A stretch of DNA of 64,000 nt from Mesorhizobium sp. SARCC-RB16n. GTDB taxonomy: Bacteria > Pseudomonadota > Alphaproteobacteria > Rhizobiales > Rhizobiaceae. The DNA is taken from NCBI RefSeq assembly GCF_008520305.1, contig NZ_ML703262.1, positions 1 to 64,000 on the forward strand, given 5' to 3'. Of this stretch, positions 38,974 to 47,375 are shown piece after piece; position 1 is the stretch's first letter, and the number at the start of each line of letters is the position of its first letter. The notes beneath the pieces were generated by a model. The model made no database searches. It had not been told where the DNA came from and saw nothing but the letters and a program-made list of their open reading frames with translations. Position numbers and translations under genes: made by a program.

Positions 38974-39920
38974 CCGACATGGCATTTTTCGTTCATGAGC
39001 ACGGCATCTGTGAGAGTCCGCATATCGGCCGGGGAACACGCGTCTGGGCGTTTGCCCACGTTCTGCCGGGCGCCGTGATCGGTGCGGACTGCAACATTTG
39101 TGATCATGTTTTCATCGAGAACGACGTGGTGATCGGTGATGACGTGACCATAAAAAGTGGCGTTCAACTGTGGGACGGCCTCCGCCTTGGGAACCGCGTG
39201 TTCGTCGGTCCAAACGCGACATTCACCAACGATCGTTTCCCGCGCTCGAAAGAGTATCCCGAGGCGTTTCTTCTGACGACGGTGGAGGACGGCGCATCAA
39301 TAGGCGCCAATGCGACCATCCTGCCGGGCATAGTCATCGGACGTCAGGCGATGATCGGCGCTGGCGCGGTGGTGACCAAAAATGTCCCCCCCAATGCCGT
39401 GGTGGTCGGAAATCCAGCCATCATCATCGGCTACCAGACCGGTCCGCAAATCCAGCCGACAGTGACGCAGACATTTCCCGATACGCCCGGCGAAAGAATG
39501 CCGCTTGGGATCGGCGGCAGCGAACTCTGGAGGCTGCCGCATTTTGGCGACCTGCGCGGCGAGATCGCACCGCTGGAGTTCGGTTCGAACCTGCCCTTCA
39601 AACCGGCACGCTCGTTTCTGGTCTACGGTGTGCCTTCCGATAAGGTCAGGGGCGAGCACGCGCATCGCGAGTGCCATCAATTCCTTATCGCGGCCCACGG
39701 CCGGCTTTCGGTTGTCCTCGACAACGGCCATGACAGAAAAGAGGTTTCACTGGCCGAACCGTCGATCGGGCTCTACATGCCGCCAGGCATCTGGGGAATC
39801 CAGTACAAATTCCAGCCGGACACAGTCCTGCTGGTCATGGCTTCGCATCACTATGATGCGAGTGACTACATCAGGGATTATACGGATTTCCTCAGCGTAG
39901 TCAGACAGGACGGCCGCTGA
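38970..39920 (+). CDS. Fused sugar acetyltransferase / 3,4-ketoisomerase (FdtD/WxcM-like)
   Basis: This 316-residue bifunctional protein has an N-terminal left-handed beta-helix acetyltransferase (about 1-155) with hexapeptide repeats such as IGADCNICDHVFIENDVVIG and the end signature IGAGAVVTKNVPPNAVVVGN. A C-terminal cupin of the FdtA/QdtA ketoisomerase family (about 180-316) has RGEHAHRECHQFLIAAHG, including the HxH-type active site. Known relatives act on dTDP-4-keto-6-deoxyglucose and on the derived 3-amino sugar. With the aminotransferase this gives two of the steps to a 3-acetamido-3,6-dideoxyhexose. Its ATG overlaps the GT2 stop. Confidence 0.88.
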   Translation: MTDMAFFVHEHGICESPHIGRGTRVWAFAHVLPGAVIGADCNICDHVFIENDVVIGDDVTIKSGVQLWDGLRLGNRVFVGPNATFTNDRFPRSKEYPEAFLLTTVEDGASIGANATILPGIVIGRQAMIGAGAVVTKNVPPNAVVVGNPAIIIGYQTGPQIQPTVTQTFPDTPGERMPLGIGGSELWRLPHFGDLRGEIAPLEFGSNLPFKPARSFLVYGVPSDKVRGEHAHRECHQFLIAAHGRLSVVLDNGHDRKEVSLAEPSIGLYMPPGIWGIQYKFQPDTVLLVMASHHYDASDYIRDYTDFLSVVRQDGR

Positions 39921-39924
39921 CCGA

Positions 39925-40290
39925 ATGCGCGAAGACGCTGTCCGCTTCCTCGTCGCCGGTGGTCTCAACACAGCTTTGACCAGCCTCATCTATTTTGCCG
40001 GCCTCGCTGTCCTGCCTTCAGGTCTTTCCTATACCATTGCCTGGCTGGCCGGCCTCCTATTCGTCATGGTATTCTATCCCGGCCGCGTTTTCCCAGGCGG
40101 CCGCACCGCTCTTGCGGACCGACTGGCGATGGGGGGCTCGGTGGTCGTCGTGTTCCTGATCGGGTTGGCAAGCCTTCATTTTCTGCGAGACATCCTGAAA
40201 AACACGCCTGCCGCATTCGTCGCCACCCTCGCCGTCACGACCACTCTCAATTTCCTGGCCTCTCGATGGATACTTCGCAGGGGACTCTGA
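39925..40290 (+). CDS. GtrA-family membrane protein
   Basis: This 121-residue protein has four hydrophobic segments (about 5-27, 33-52, 68-90, 95-115). It matches the GtrA family of putative flippases for polyprenyl-phosphate sugars: an N-terminal FLVAGGLNTALTSLIYF and a C-terminal VTTTLNFLASRWILRR. It begins 4 bp after the fused enzyme gene and ends the four-gene cassette. Confidence 0.87.
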   Translation: MREDAVRFLVAGGLNTALTSLIYFAGLAVLPSGLSYTIAWLAGLLFVMVFYPGRVFPGGRTALADRLAMGGSVVVVFLIGLASLHFLRDILKNTPAAFVATLAVTTTLNFLASRWILRRGL

Positions 40291-40308
40291 TCGAAGTTGT
40301 CGCTACAG

Positions 40309-40400
40309 CATCTCGAGCGCAAGCCGACCGGCAGGCTGGCGATCGGGCTGACGCCGGATGCCAACCGCCTCGCCCGCCGCACTTCGTTACGGGATCGCTG
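40309..40400 (+). pseudogene. Decayed fragment of the 3' end of the polysaccharide-locus GNAT gene
   Basis: The conceptual translation ERKPTGRLAIGLTPDANRLA matches the C-terminal ERKPVGTLVIGLTRDADRLA of the gene at 35454-36734 (about 14-15 of 20 residues). The DNA match is roughly three quarters over 65 bp. The frame then decays. It lies 18 bp after gtrA. No other gene is visible between here and the tRNA. Confidence 0.7.
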
Positions 40401-40559
40401 CCCGGCGAAACCGGGAGCGCCGTGAGGCACCTTACGACGAGCTTACCGGCAACAAAATGGAGCATCGCGATCGGCTACAAGCATTCGCTCTGACCGCACT
40501 GGCGAGGGAACAGGCCGGGACGGCAGCGCCAGCCTGTGCACTCCGCGAGACCAGAAAAA

Positions 40560-40644
40560 TGGTGCCCCTAGCCGGGATCGAACCAGCACTCCTTGCGGAA
40601 CTCGATTTTGAGTCGAGCGCGTCTACCAATTCCGCCATAGGGGC
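40560..40644 (-). tRNA. tRNA-Leu (anticodon CAA)
   Basis: Read on the minus strand, the 85-nt sequence has a 7-bp acceptor stem (GCCCCTA/TAGGGGC). It also has a D arm with TGGTAGAC, the anticodon loop CTCAAAA (anticodon CAA), a long class II variable arm, the TpsiC arm GGTTCGATCCC, and an encoded CCA end. It decodes UUG. Confidence 0.97.
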
Positions 40645-40873
40645 TCAGGCCGGGCGGCCTGGATGGGCGCGGACTATACGGTCGGAGGCCTGTTCGTCAA
40701 CTGGCCAATTCTCGGTATCGCACAGGATGCGACCAATCTTCACCTTTCGATTTCATGGCGCTGCTGCCATTGTGCAGCGCGGAAAATCTTTCTAGACAAG
40801 CGGCGCATCAAAGCGCGGCGTGTCCGGAGACATGGGTGCGACGCAGTTTGGGCCACATGCACTAGGAGAGCCG

Positions 40874-41467
40874 ATGCTTCGCGGACTGTACGACTGGACC
40901 CTGTCGCTGGCGGCCCGCAAATCCGCCGAATGGTGGCTGGCCTTCATCGCCTTCGTCGAGAGCTCGGTATTCCTTGTGCCGGCCGACGTGCTCTATCTGC
41001 CGATGGCATTGTCGCGGCCGGACCGGGCCTATCGCTATGCCTTCATTGCCACCGTCGCATCGGTGCTGGGCGGCATTGCCGGCTGGTTCATCGGTCACTA
41101 CGCCTATGACGCGGTGGCGCGGCCCATCCTCGAATTCTACGGCAAGTATGACGAGTTCGAGCAGTTGCGCTCCTCGGCGGGCATGAGCATCGAGTTCATC
41201 GCCCTGATGCTGGTCACCTCGGGTGCGGCGCATCTGCCACCCATCAAGGTGGTGACGATCCTGTCCGGCGCCCTGGGCGTCAACCTGGCGCTGTTCATCG
41301 TGCTGGCCATCATCGCGCGCGGCGGTCGCTTCCTGCTCCTGGCGTGGCTTTTGCGCCGTTATGGCGAGCCAATCCGCGAGTTCATCGAAAAGCGCCTGGG
41401 CTTACTCGCCGGCGCCGCCGCGGTTGCCCTGATTTTGCTCTATATCCTGATCAAATACGCCCTCTGA
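40874..41467 (+). CDS. YqaA/DedA-like (SNARE-associated) membrane protein
   Basis: This 197-residue inner-membrane protein has about five hydrophobic segments. It is of the YqaA group within the DedA/VTT superfamily: FIAFVESSVFLVPADVLYLP at the N-terminus and GGIAGWFIGHYAYDAV in the second helix pair. ATG 40874 follows AGGAGAG at ideal spacing, so an upstream in-frame start at 40820 was rejected. It may take part in lipid or membrane homeostasis; no function is established. It is followed by dsbB. Confidence 0.85.
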   Translation: MLRGLYDWTLSLAARKSAEWWLAFIAFVESSVFLVPADVLYLPMALSRPDRAYRYAFIATVASVLGGIAGWFIGHYAYDAVARPILEFYGKYDEFEQLRSSAGMSIEFIALMLVTSGAAHLPPIKVVTILSGALGVNLALFIVLAIIARGGRFLLLAWLLRRYGEPIREFIEKRLGLLAGAAAVALILLYILIKYAL

Positions 41468-41530
41468 GGCTCTCCCAGAACCGGGTGACGGTTTTGAGAG
41501 GCCAAGCTGGCTTGGCGGAGGGCGAACACA

Positions 41531-42061
41531 ATGAACGAGAGACCCATGACAGCGACCATGAATGCCGACGGACGCCAGCGAACACGCACCGCCTTGTTTC
41601 TCGCGGTCGCGATGGCCGCGACCGTTGGCTCGGCGCTCGGCTTCCAGCACATTGGCGGCTACATCCCCTGCCATCTCTGTCTGGAACAGCGCACGCCGTA
41701 TTACATCGGCGTGCCGTTGATGGTGCTGGCGGCGATCGCATCGACGCTGAGTGCACCCGCATGGCTGACGCGCGGCCTGCTGGTCATTGGCGGCCTCTTG
41801 ATGCTCTACGGCCTCTATCTCGGCGTCTACCACTCCGGCGTCGAATGGGGCTGGTGGCAGGGTCCGGCCGATTGCACGGCGGGCGCCGGCCCAGTCGACA
41901 CCGGCGGCAAGGGCGTGCTCGACGCGCTCGACAAATTCGTGCCGCCCTCCTGCGACAAGGCCGCTTTGCGCATCCTCGGCCTGTCACTGGCCGGCTGGAA
42001 CGCCATCGCCAGCCTGATCCTGGCCGCCGTAGCCTTCCGCGGCGCATTTTCGCGCGATTAA
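41531..42061 (+). CDS. Disulfide bond formation protein B (DsbB-like)
   Basis: This 176-residue four-TM protein re-oxidises periplasmic thiol oxidases with quinone. The first periplasmic CxxC is CHLC near residue 48. The second Cys pair is split between the DCTAGAG and PPSCDKAALR segments (about 117 and 141). WWQGPADC and the ring of aromatic residues are typical. GGAGGG precedes the ATG. It follows the YqaA-like gene by 63 bp and ends at a large palindromic repeat. Confidence 0.9.
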   Translation: MNERPMTATMNADGRQRTRTALFLAVAMAATVGSALGFQHIGGYIPCHLCLEQRTPYYIGVPLMVLAAIASTLSAPAWLTRGLLVIGGLLMLYGLYLGVYHSGVEWGWWQGPADCTAGAGPVDTGGKGVLDALDKFVPPSCDKAALRILGLSLAGWNAIASLILAAVAFRGAFSRD

Positions 42062-42074
42062 CCAGCGCGACGCA

Positions 42075-42213
42075 GAGTTCGTCCAGAAATTCGGCAGGCT
42101 GAGTCGGATGGCGCGGGTTTCGAGAACCGGAGCGGAGCGTACTTAAGTACGTGAGCACCGGAAGCGCAGAAAGCTGCGTCAGGCGGCCGGCATGGCGGAT
42201 TTCTGCCGAACTC
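42075..42213. repeat. 139-bp palindromic repeat between dsbB and the HNH gene
   Basis: An imperfect palindrome is centred on the perfect CGTACTTAAGTACG (42138-42151), with nested matching arms such as GGAGCG/GTGAGC and outer GAGTTCG...CGAACTC. It fills the convergent gap and reaches the HNH stop codon. Similar TACTTTAGTACGTGAGC elements are, from memory, dispersed in Mesorhizobium intergenic regions. Confidence 0.65.
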
Positions 42214-42794
42214 TATGGCTCCAGTTCGACATCCCAGTAGAGATAGTCCATCCAGCTTTCATGCAGATGGTTGGGCGGGAACAGCCGGCCGTTGTTGTGC
42301 AAATCATGCACAGTCGGCTGATACGGCTTTTGCAGCGGCCACATCTTGGCTTGCGACGGCATCATGCCGCCCTTCCTGAGATTACAAGGCGAACAGGCGG
42401 CGACGACGTTCTCCCATGTCGTGGCACCGCCACGATGGCGAGGAATGACATGGTCGAAGGTCAGGTCGTCGGGCGTGCTGCAATACTGGCACTGGAAACG
42501 ATCGCGCAGGAAGACGTTGAAGCGGGTAAAGGCGGGATGCCTCGACGGCTTCACATAGGCCTTCAGGCTGACCACGCTCGGCAGCTTCATCGAGAAGGTC
42601 GGCGAGGACACTGCGTGTTCGTATTCGGCGACAATGTTCACGCGATCGAGGAACACCGCCTTGATGGCATCCTGCCAGGACCAGAGCGACAAGGGGTAAT
42701 AGCTGAGCGGACGGTAATCCGCATTCAGCACCAGCGCTGGAAGCCCATCCGGAGATACGGCAACCGTCACCTTGTTGACCTCCTTGGTTCGCAC
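42213..42794 (-). CDS. HNH endonuclease family protein
   Basis: This 193-residue protein has an HNH/beta-beta-alpha-metal domain at about 105-150. It carries zinc-binding pairs CQYC and CSPC around LTFDHVIPRHRGGATTWENV, whose DH..H and N are the catalytic signature. The N-terminal LVLNADYRPLSYYPLSLWSW is typical of the conserved alphaproteobacterial HNH family. Full length. Role unknown; it is a chromosomal housekeeping-type HNH protein rather than an obvious phage or homing enzyme. Confidence 0.88.
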   Translation of the reverse strand: MRTKEVNKVTVAVSPDGLPALVLNADYRPLSYYPLSLWSWQDAIKAVFLDRVNIVAEYEHAVSSPTFSMKLPSVVSLKAYVKPSRHPAFTRFNVFLRDRFQCQYCSTPDDLTFDHVIPRHRGGATTWENVVAACSPCNLRKGGMMPSQAKMWPLQKPYQPTVHDLHNNGRLFPPNHLHESWMDYLYWDVELEP

Positions 42795-42958
42795 ATGGTC
42801 CCGAAAATCGAATTCGACTTTCGGAAAGGATCACGCGCTGCTTCAAAAGCCCGACCGTTCGGCGCGGATACTGTAAGCCTGACATGACAGGGATGTGAAG
42901 CGGATTGTCGCTTGCGCGACGTGCCAAAAACGCATGTTTTTTATGCTTTTTTGCGGAT

Positions 42959-43600
42959 TCAGGCCGGCGGCGCGGCGTCCCGGCCCCGGGTTTCGCGATA
43001 GTAGGACCAGAAAAGCCGCGATGCGACACCTCGCCACGGGCTCCATGATTCGGCCAGTGCGATCAGTGTTTTCTCCGGCGGACGTGGGTCGATGCCGAGC
43101 GCGTGGCCGACAGCGCTCTGCAAAGCAACGTCGCGCGCCGGGAAAATATCGGGGTGCCCGGCGGCAAACAACAGATACACTTCCGCCGTCCAGGGACCGA
43201 TACCGGGCACGGCCGTCATCCTGGTGATTGCCTCTCCGGCGTCGAGCGAACAAAGGTGATGGAGGTCGAGCCCGTTGGCCACCGCCTGTGCAACCGCGAT
43301 CAGGCCGCGCTGCTTGGGCCGCGACAGGCCGGCCTCGCGAAACATGTCCTCGCCGGCGGCAAGGATCGCCTGCGGCGTCAGCGGATCGACCAGTTTTGTC
43401 AGCCGGCCGAAGATTGCATCGGCGCTGGCCCGCGACACCTGCTGCGAGACAATGATCGAGGCCAGGCTCCTGAAGCCGGGCTCCGAAAGCCTGAGCGGCA
43501 CCTCGCCGGCCATGCCGCGCACTTTTTCCAGGCGCGGGTCGAGCGCGCAAAGCGCATCGAGCCCCCGCTCAACGTCGTCCAGTGTCGCGATGCGCTGCAT
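42959..43600 (-). CDS. DNA-3-methyladenine glycosylase II (AlkA type)
   Basis: This 213-residue helix-hairpin-helix GPD glycosylase excises alkylated bases. The HhH motif is MTAVPGIGPWTAEVYLLFA with the catalytic Asp in FPARDVALQ, at about 120-150. SIIVSQQVSRASADAIFGRL is the conserved early helix. ATG 43600 was chosen; the frame continues 45 codons upstream into gluQ sequence on the other strand. It is divergent from gluQ, 75 bp apart. The leftward gap to the HNH gene (42795-42958) shows nothing. Confidence 0.92.
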   Translation of the reverse strand: MQRIATLDDVERGLDALCALDPRLEKVRGMAGEVPLRLSEPGFRSLASIIVSQQVSRASADAIFGRLTKLVDPLTPQAILAAGEDMFREAGLSRPKQRGLIAVAQAVANGLDLHHLCSLDAGEAITRMTAVPGIGPWTAEVYLLFAAGHPDIFPARDVALQSAVGHALGIDPRPPEKTLIALAESWSPWRGVASRLFWSYYRETRGRDAAPPA

Positions 43601-43675
43601 GGTATCCTTGTCCACGAATGTGCAGCAAAGTAGCAACGGCCAAAACCGCAGCACAACCCGATTGCCGCCTGAGAC

Positions 43676-44551
43676 ATGACGCTCCTGACATTCCGCTTCG
43701 CGCCCAGCCCCAACGGCGAACTGCATCTGGGCCATGCCTATTCGGCGCTGCTCAACCAGAGGCTCGCAAATACCAGTGGTGGCCGCCTGCTGCTGCGTGT
43801 CGAAGACATCGACACCACGCGCTGCACGCCGGAGTTCGAGGAGGGCATGCTTGCCGACCTGAAATGGCTAGGCGTGGGCTGGGAAGAGCCGGTGCGCCGC
43901 CAGTCCGAGCATTTTGCCGAATACGAGGCGGCGCTGGAACGGCTGATCCGCGAGGAACTGGTCTATCCCGCCTTCATGAGCCGTGGCGAGATTAGGGCCT
44001 TCATCACCGACACCGAAAGGCGCGGGCGCGCCTGGCCGCGCGATCCCGACGGGATACCGCTCTATCCCCCGTCCGACAAGGCATTGCCGATCAAGGAACG
44101 CAAACGGCGCATCGCCGAGAATGCGCCCTTCGCCTGGCGGCTGGACGTCGGCGCCGCCATGGCGCGTGCCGGCAAGAACCTCTCATGGGCCGAATTCACC
44201 GATGAGACGCTGTCCGCGACGCGGTCGGTCGAGGCCCGTCCGCAGGACTGGGGCGACGTGGTCGTGGCGCGCCGCGACATCCCGACAAGCTACCACCTCG
44301 CCGTCGTCGTGGACGATGCGCTGCAAGGCGTCAGCCATGTCGTACGCGGACAGGACCTGTTTTCCGCGACCGGGGTGCAGCGCCTGCTCCAGGAAATTCT
44401 GGGGTTGCCGCGGCCCGCTTATTTCCATCACCGACTGGTCCTCGGGCCGGACGGGCGAAAACTGTCGAAGAGCCTCAGGGATACCGGCCTTGCCGCCTTG
44501 CGCGACGCAGGCGCTTCGCCGGACGATGTCAGAAGGGTGGTCGGGCTTTGA
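43676..44551 (+). CDS. gluQ: Glutamyl-Q tRNA(Asp) synthetase
   Basis: This 291-residue paralogue of the glutamyl-tRNA synthetase catalytic core loads Glu onto queuosine of tRNA-Asp. The HIGH-type motif is SPNGELHLGHAYSALLN and the KMSKS-type is GPDGRKLSKSL; the anticodon-binding domain is missing, as expected. The Cys residues that bind zinc in E. coli YadB are not visible: the corresponding stretch reads VYPAFMSRGEIR. It is divergent from alkA. Confidence 0.92.
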   Translation: MTLLTFRFAPSPNGELHLGHAYSALLNQRLANTSGGRLLLRVEDIDTTRCTPEFEEGMLADLKWLGVGWEEPVRRQSEHFAEYEAALERLIREELVYPAFMSRGEIRAFITDTERRGRAWPRDPDGIPLYPPSDKALPIKERKRRIAENAPFAWRLDVGAAMARAGKNLSWAEFTDETLSATRSVEARPQDWGDVVVARRDIPTSYHLAVVVDDALQGVSHVVRGQDLFSATGVQRLLQEILGLPRPAYFHHRLVLGPDGRKLSKSLRDTGLAALRDAGASPDDVRRVVGL

Positions 44552-44700
44552 CCAGTACTATGTCAGGAGAACGCTCTCTGGACGCGTCACCCGTTGAATT
44601 CCCATGACGCATGGATCAATCGTTTCGTTTTGCGTGCGGGGTTGAACAGGATTAGAGCATCGCGACGATCAATCCCTACCAACGTGGCGGTCCCCGGAAC

Positions 44701-45603
44701 ATGCACAGCATCAAGCGGTTCATTCCCGCCACCTTCGTCGTCCTTTGGGCGACCGGCTTCATCGGCGCGCGCTACGCCATGCCGTGGGCGGAGCCATTCA
44801 CCTTCCTCGCCGCGCGTTTCGTGCTGGCCGCGGTGCTGCTGGCCGTCCTGATGCTTGTGCTGGGCTCGAAACCAGCCACCCGCACCGAGGCGCTGCATGC
44901 CACCGGCGCCGGCGTGCTGATGCATGGCGTCTATCTCGGCGCCGTCTTCTGGGCCATCCATAGGGGCATGCCGGCCGGTTTTTCGGCCCTGATCGTCGGG
45001 CTGCAGCCGCTGATCACCGCGGTGCTTGCCGGGAAGTTTCTGGGCGAGGCCATCCTGCCGCGCCACTGGCTTGGCCTCGGCATCGGCCTGATCGGCATCG
45101 TCATCGTGCTGTGGCCAAAACTCGGGGCGCTCGGCGGCGGCGTCACGGCGGCGACGCTGACCGCGTCGTTTGTCTCGGTGCTCGGCATGAGTGCCGGCAC
45201 CATCTGGCAGAAGCGTTTTGCGTCCGGCGGCGACCTCGTGGCGGCAACCATGTGGCAATATGTCGGCGGCGCTTCGTTGATGATCCTGGCTTCGCTTGCC
45301 TTCGAAACGCAAGCCGTCGTCATCAATGGCGAATTGATCTTCGCCATGGCCTGGCTGCTGCTGGTGCTGTCGCTCGGCGCCATCTTCCTTCTGATGGTGA
45401 TGATCCGCGACGGCGAGATGTCGAAAGTGGCGTCGTTGTTCTACCTGGTGCCGGCGGTGACGGCCATCATCGCCTGGGCTCTGTTCAACGAACAGCTCAA
45501 CGCACTTCAGATCGTCGGCATGGCGATCACCACGTTCGGTGTCGGGCTGGCGACCGCCCGATCGGGCAAACTTCAACCGACGCGGGCACGCGCCTCCAGA
45601 TAA
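44701..45603 (+). CDS. EamA-family DMT transporter
   Basis: This 300-residue protein has ten hydrophobic segments in two EamA repeats. Typical parts are FVVLWATGFIGARYAMPWAE at the N-terminus and LFYLVPAVTAIIAWALFNEQ in the second repeat. Likely a metabolite exporter; substrate unknown. ATG 44701 has no strong ribosome site. Its last 31 bp overlap the yihY-like gene on the opposite strand. The 149 bp after gluQ hold no gene. Confidence 0.87.
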   Translation: MHSIKRFIPATFVVLWATGFIGARYAMPWAEPFTFLAARFVLAAVLLAVLMLVLGSKPATRTEALHATGAGVLMHGVYLGAVFWAIHRGMPAGFSALIVGLQPLITAVLAGKFLGEAILPRHWLGLGIGLIGIVIVLWPKLGALGGGVTAATLTASFVSVLGMSAGTIWQKRFASGGDLVAATMWQYVGGASLMILASLAFETQAVVINGELIFAMAWLLLVLSLGAIFLLMVMIRDGEMSKVASLFYLVPAVTAIIAWALFNEQLNALQIVGMAITTFGVGLATARSGKLQPTRARASR

Positions 45604-46424
45604 CGACTGATCGCGGCGTTGAGCTCGCCGCCGAGGATGAAGATCGCCGAGACGATGTAAAGGAAAACCACCGCGATCATGATCGAGGCGAGACCCGCAT
45701 AGGTCGTCACATAAGACGAGAAATGGTCGAGATAGGTGGCGAACATCGTCGAACCGATGAGCCATGCGACCAGTGTGAAGATGATGCCCGGCACCAGCGA
45801 GACGAAACGGCGCTTGCCGGCCGGCAGCCAGTAGTGGACGGCAAAAAGTCCGCCGATGATGACCGTTGAGGCAATGACGTAACGCCACAACGTGATCGTG
45901 CCCGTATAGGGTTTGATCCACTCGAAATGGGCTTCCGCCAGCCGCGCTAGCAACGGCGCGAACACAAGCAGCACGCTGATCGCCAGGAACCCGGCGGTCG
46001 CGATCAGCACGAAGAAGATGCTCTGCACGCGGCGATAGATGATGCCGCGCGTTTCCGTGACCCGGTAGGCGCGGTTGAGCGACGTGCGCAACGCCTCGAT
46101 GCCGTTCGACGCAAAATAGGCGGCAAGCAGCACGCCATAAGTCAACAGGTCGCTGCGCCTGACGGTCAGCACGTTCAGCACCTCACGCGCGATCGGCTTG
46201 GCGATCTGGTCGGGCCAAGTGTCGAAGACCAGATGCACGGCTGTGTCGGCAAAGGCCTGGGCGCCGAGGAAGCTGCCCAGCGTCGTGGCGAAGATCAGGA
46301 ACGGAAACAGCGCCATCAATGAGGTGATCGCCAGATGGCTGGCCATCGCCCAGCCGTCATCGGTGTTGAAATGACCGAGAGCGTCGTAAAGCACGCGGCG
46401 CAGGGCGACAATATTCCGCAGCAA
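45573..46424 (-). CDS. YihY/BrkB-family inner-membrane protein
   Basis: This 283-residue protein has six TM segments and family signatures: GWAMASHLAITSLMALFPFL at the start, YFASNGIEALRTSLNRAYRV in the middle, and GLASIMIAVVFLYIVSAIFI before the C-terminus. The family was once misnamed RNase BN; its function is not settled. The TTG start at 46424 is supported by AAGGGAG nine bases upstream. Converges on and overlaps the EamA gene. Confidence 0.87.
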   Translation of the reverse strand: MLRNIVALRRVLYDALGHFNTDDGWAMASHLAITSLMALFPFLIFATTLGSFLGAQAFADTAVHLVFDTWPDQIAKPIAREVLNVLTVRRSDLLTYGVLLAAYFASNGIEALRTSLNRAYRVTETRGIIYRRVQSIFFVLIATAGFLAISVLLVFAPLLARLAEAHFEWIKPYTGTITLWRYVIASTVIIGGLFAVHYWLPAGKRRFVSLVPGIIFTLVAWLIGSTMFATYLDHFSSYVTTYAGLASIMIAVVFLYIVSAIFILGGELNAAISRYLEARARVG

Positions 46425-46473
46425 GAACGCGCGCTCCCTTCGATTGTCTCGACGCCGCGAATATGGGAAGTGA

Positions 46474-47349
46474 ATGCGGCAAATGGCAACCCTTCGTCAA
46501 ACCCCGAATTCTCCAGCGGCAGAGTTGCGCACCATCATCGTCACCGGTGCGTCTTCCGGCATAGGCGCCTATTGCGCCCGTGCCTTGAAGGCCGAGGGCT
46601 GGCGAGTGTTCGCGACGGCGCGCAAACCGGATGACATCGCCGCACTCGAAGCGGACGGAATCGAGGCTTTCTATCTCGATTACACCGAACCGGCATCGAT
46701 TGCCGCCCTAGTGACGGCGGTGCTCGACCGCACCGGCGGCAGGCTCGACGCTCTGTTCAACAACGGCGCCTACGCGCAGGCCGGCGCCGTCGAGGATCTG
46801 CCCGTTGCGGCGCTCAAAGAGCAGTTCGAGGCCAATTTCTTCGGCTGGCACGACCTGACCCGCCGTCTGGTTTCGGTGATGCGCCGCCAGGGCCACGGCC
46901 GCCTCATCCATTGCTCATCGATCCTGGGTCTCGTACCTGTGCGCTTCCGCGGCGCCTATTCGGCCTCCAAGCATGCCTTGGAGGCCTTGATGCTCTGCCA
47001 GCGCCAGGAACTGGCCGGCAGCGATATCCATGTCTCGCTGATCGAGCCGGGGCCGGTAAAATCGAAGATCGCCAGCAATGGCCTGCCCTGGTTCCTCAAG
47101 AATATCAACCATGAGAATTCCGTGCATCGCGCCGACTATGCCGCGCAGCTGGAGCGCATGCGCGCCGGCGGCAGCCAATCGGCGCTGAAGCCCGGGCCGG
47201 AAGTGGTCCACAAGGCGCTTCGCCATGCACTTCTGTCGCGGCGCCCGCGCCCGCACTATGTGGTAACAATCTCGGCTAAGATCGGTGCCACGCTCAAACG
47301 CATCCTGCCGGCATCGATGCTCCACCGCCTGCTCGCCAAGCGCGCCTGA
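46474..47349 (+). CDS. Short-chain dehydrogenase/reductase
   Basis: This 291-residue NAD(P)-dependent oxidoreductase has a Rossmann motif TGASSGIGAYCARALK near residue 25 and a catalytic Ser in HCSSILGLVPV with YSASK as the Tyr-Lys pair. The NNGAYAQAGAVEDLP segment replaces the usual NNAG. A C-terminal extension of about 50 residues is basic (SRRPRPHYVVTISAKIG). Substrate unknown. An ATG three codons later (46483) is an alternative start. The twin-TM gene follows at 26 bp. Confidence 0.9.
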   Translation: MRQMATLRQTPNSPAAELRTIIVTGASSGIGAYCARALKAEGWRVFATARKPDDIAALEADGIEAFYLDYTEPASIAALVTAVLDRTGGRLDALFNNGAYAQAGAVEDLPVAALKEQFEANFFGWHDLTRRLVSVMRRQGHGRLIHCSSILGLVPVRFRGAYSASKHALEALMLCQRQELAGSDIHVSLIEPGPVKSKIASNGLPWFLKNINHENSVHRADYAAQLERMRAGGSQSALKPGPEVVHKALRHALLSRRPRPHYVVTISAKIGATLKRILPASMLHRLLAKRA

Positions 47350-47375
47350 ACAAGCAAAGAACTGGAAACGAAAAA

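Noticed and set aside
40358-40795. 145-codon frame across the tRNA-Leu region
   Set aside because: It reads antisense through a complete tRNA gene and through the decayed GNAT fragment.
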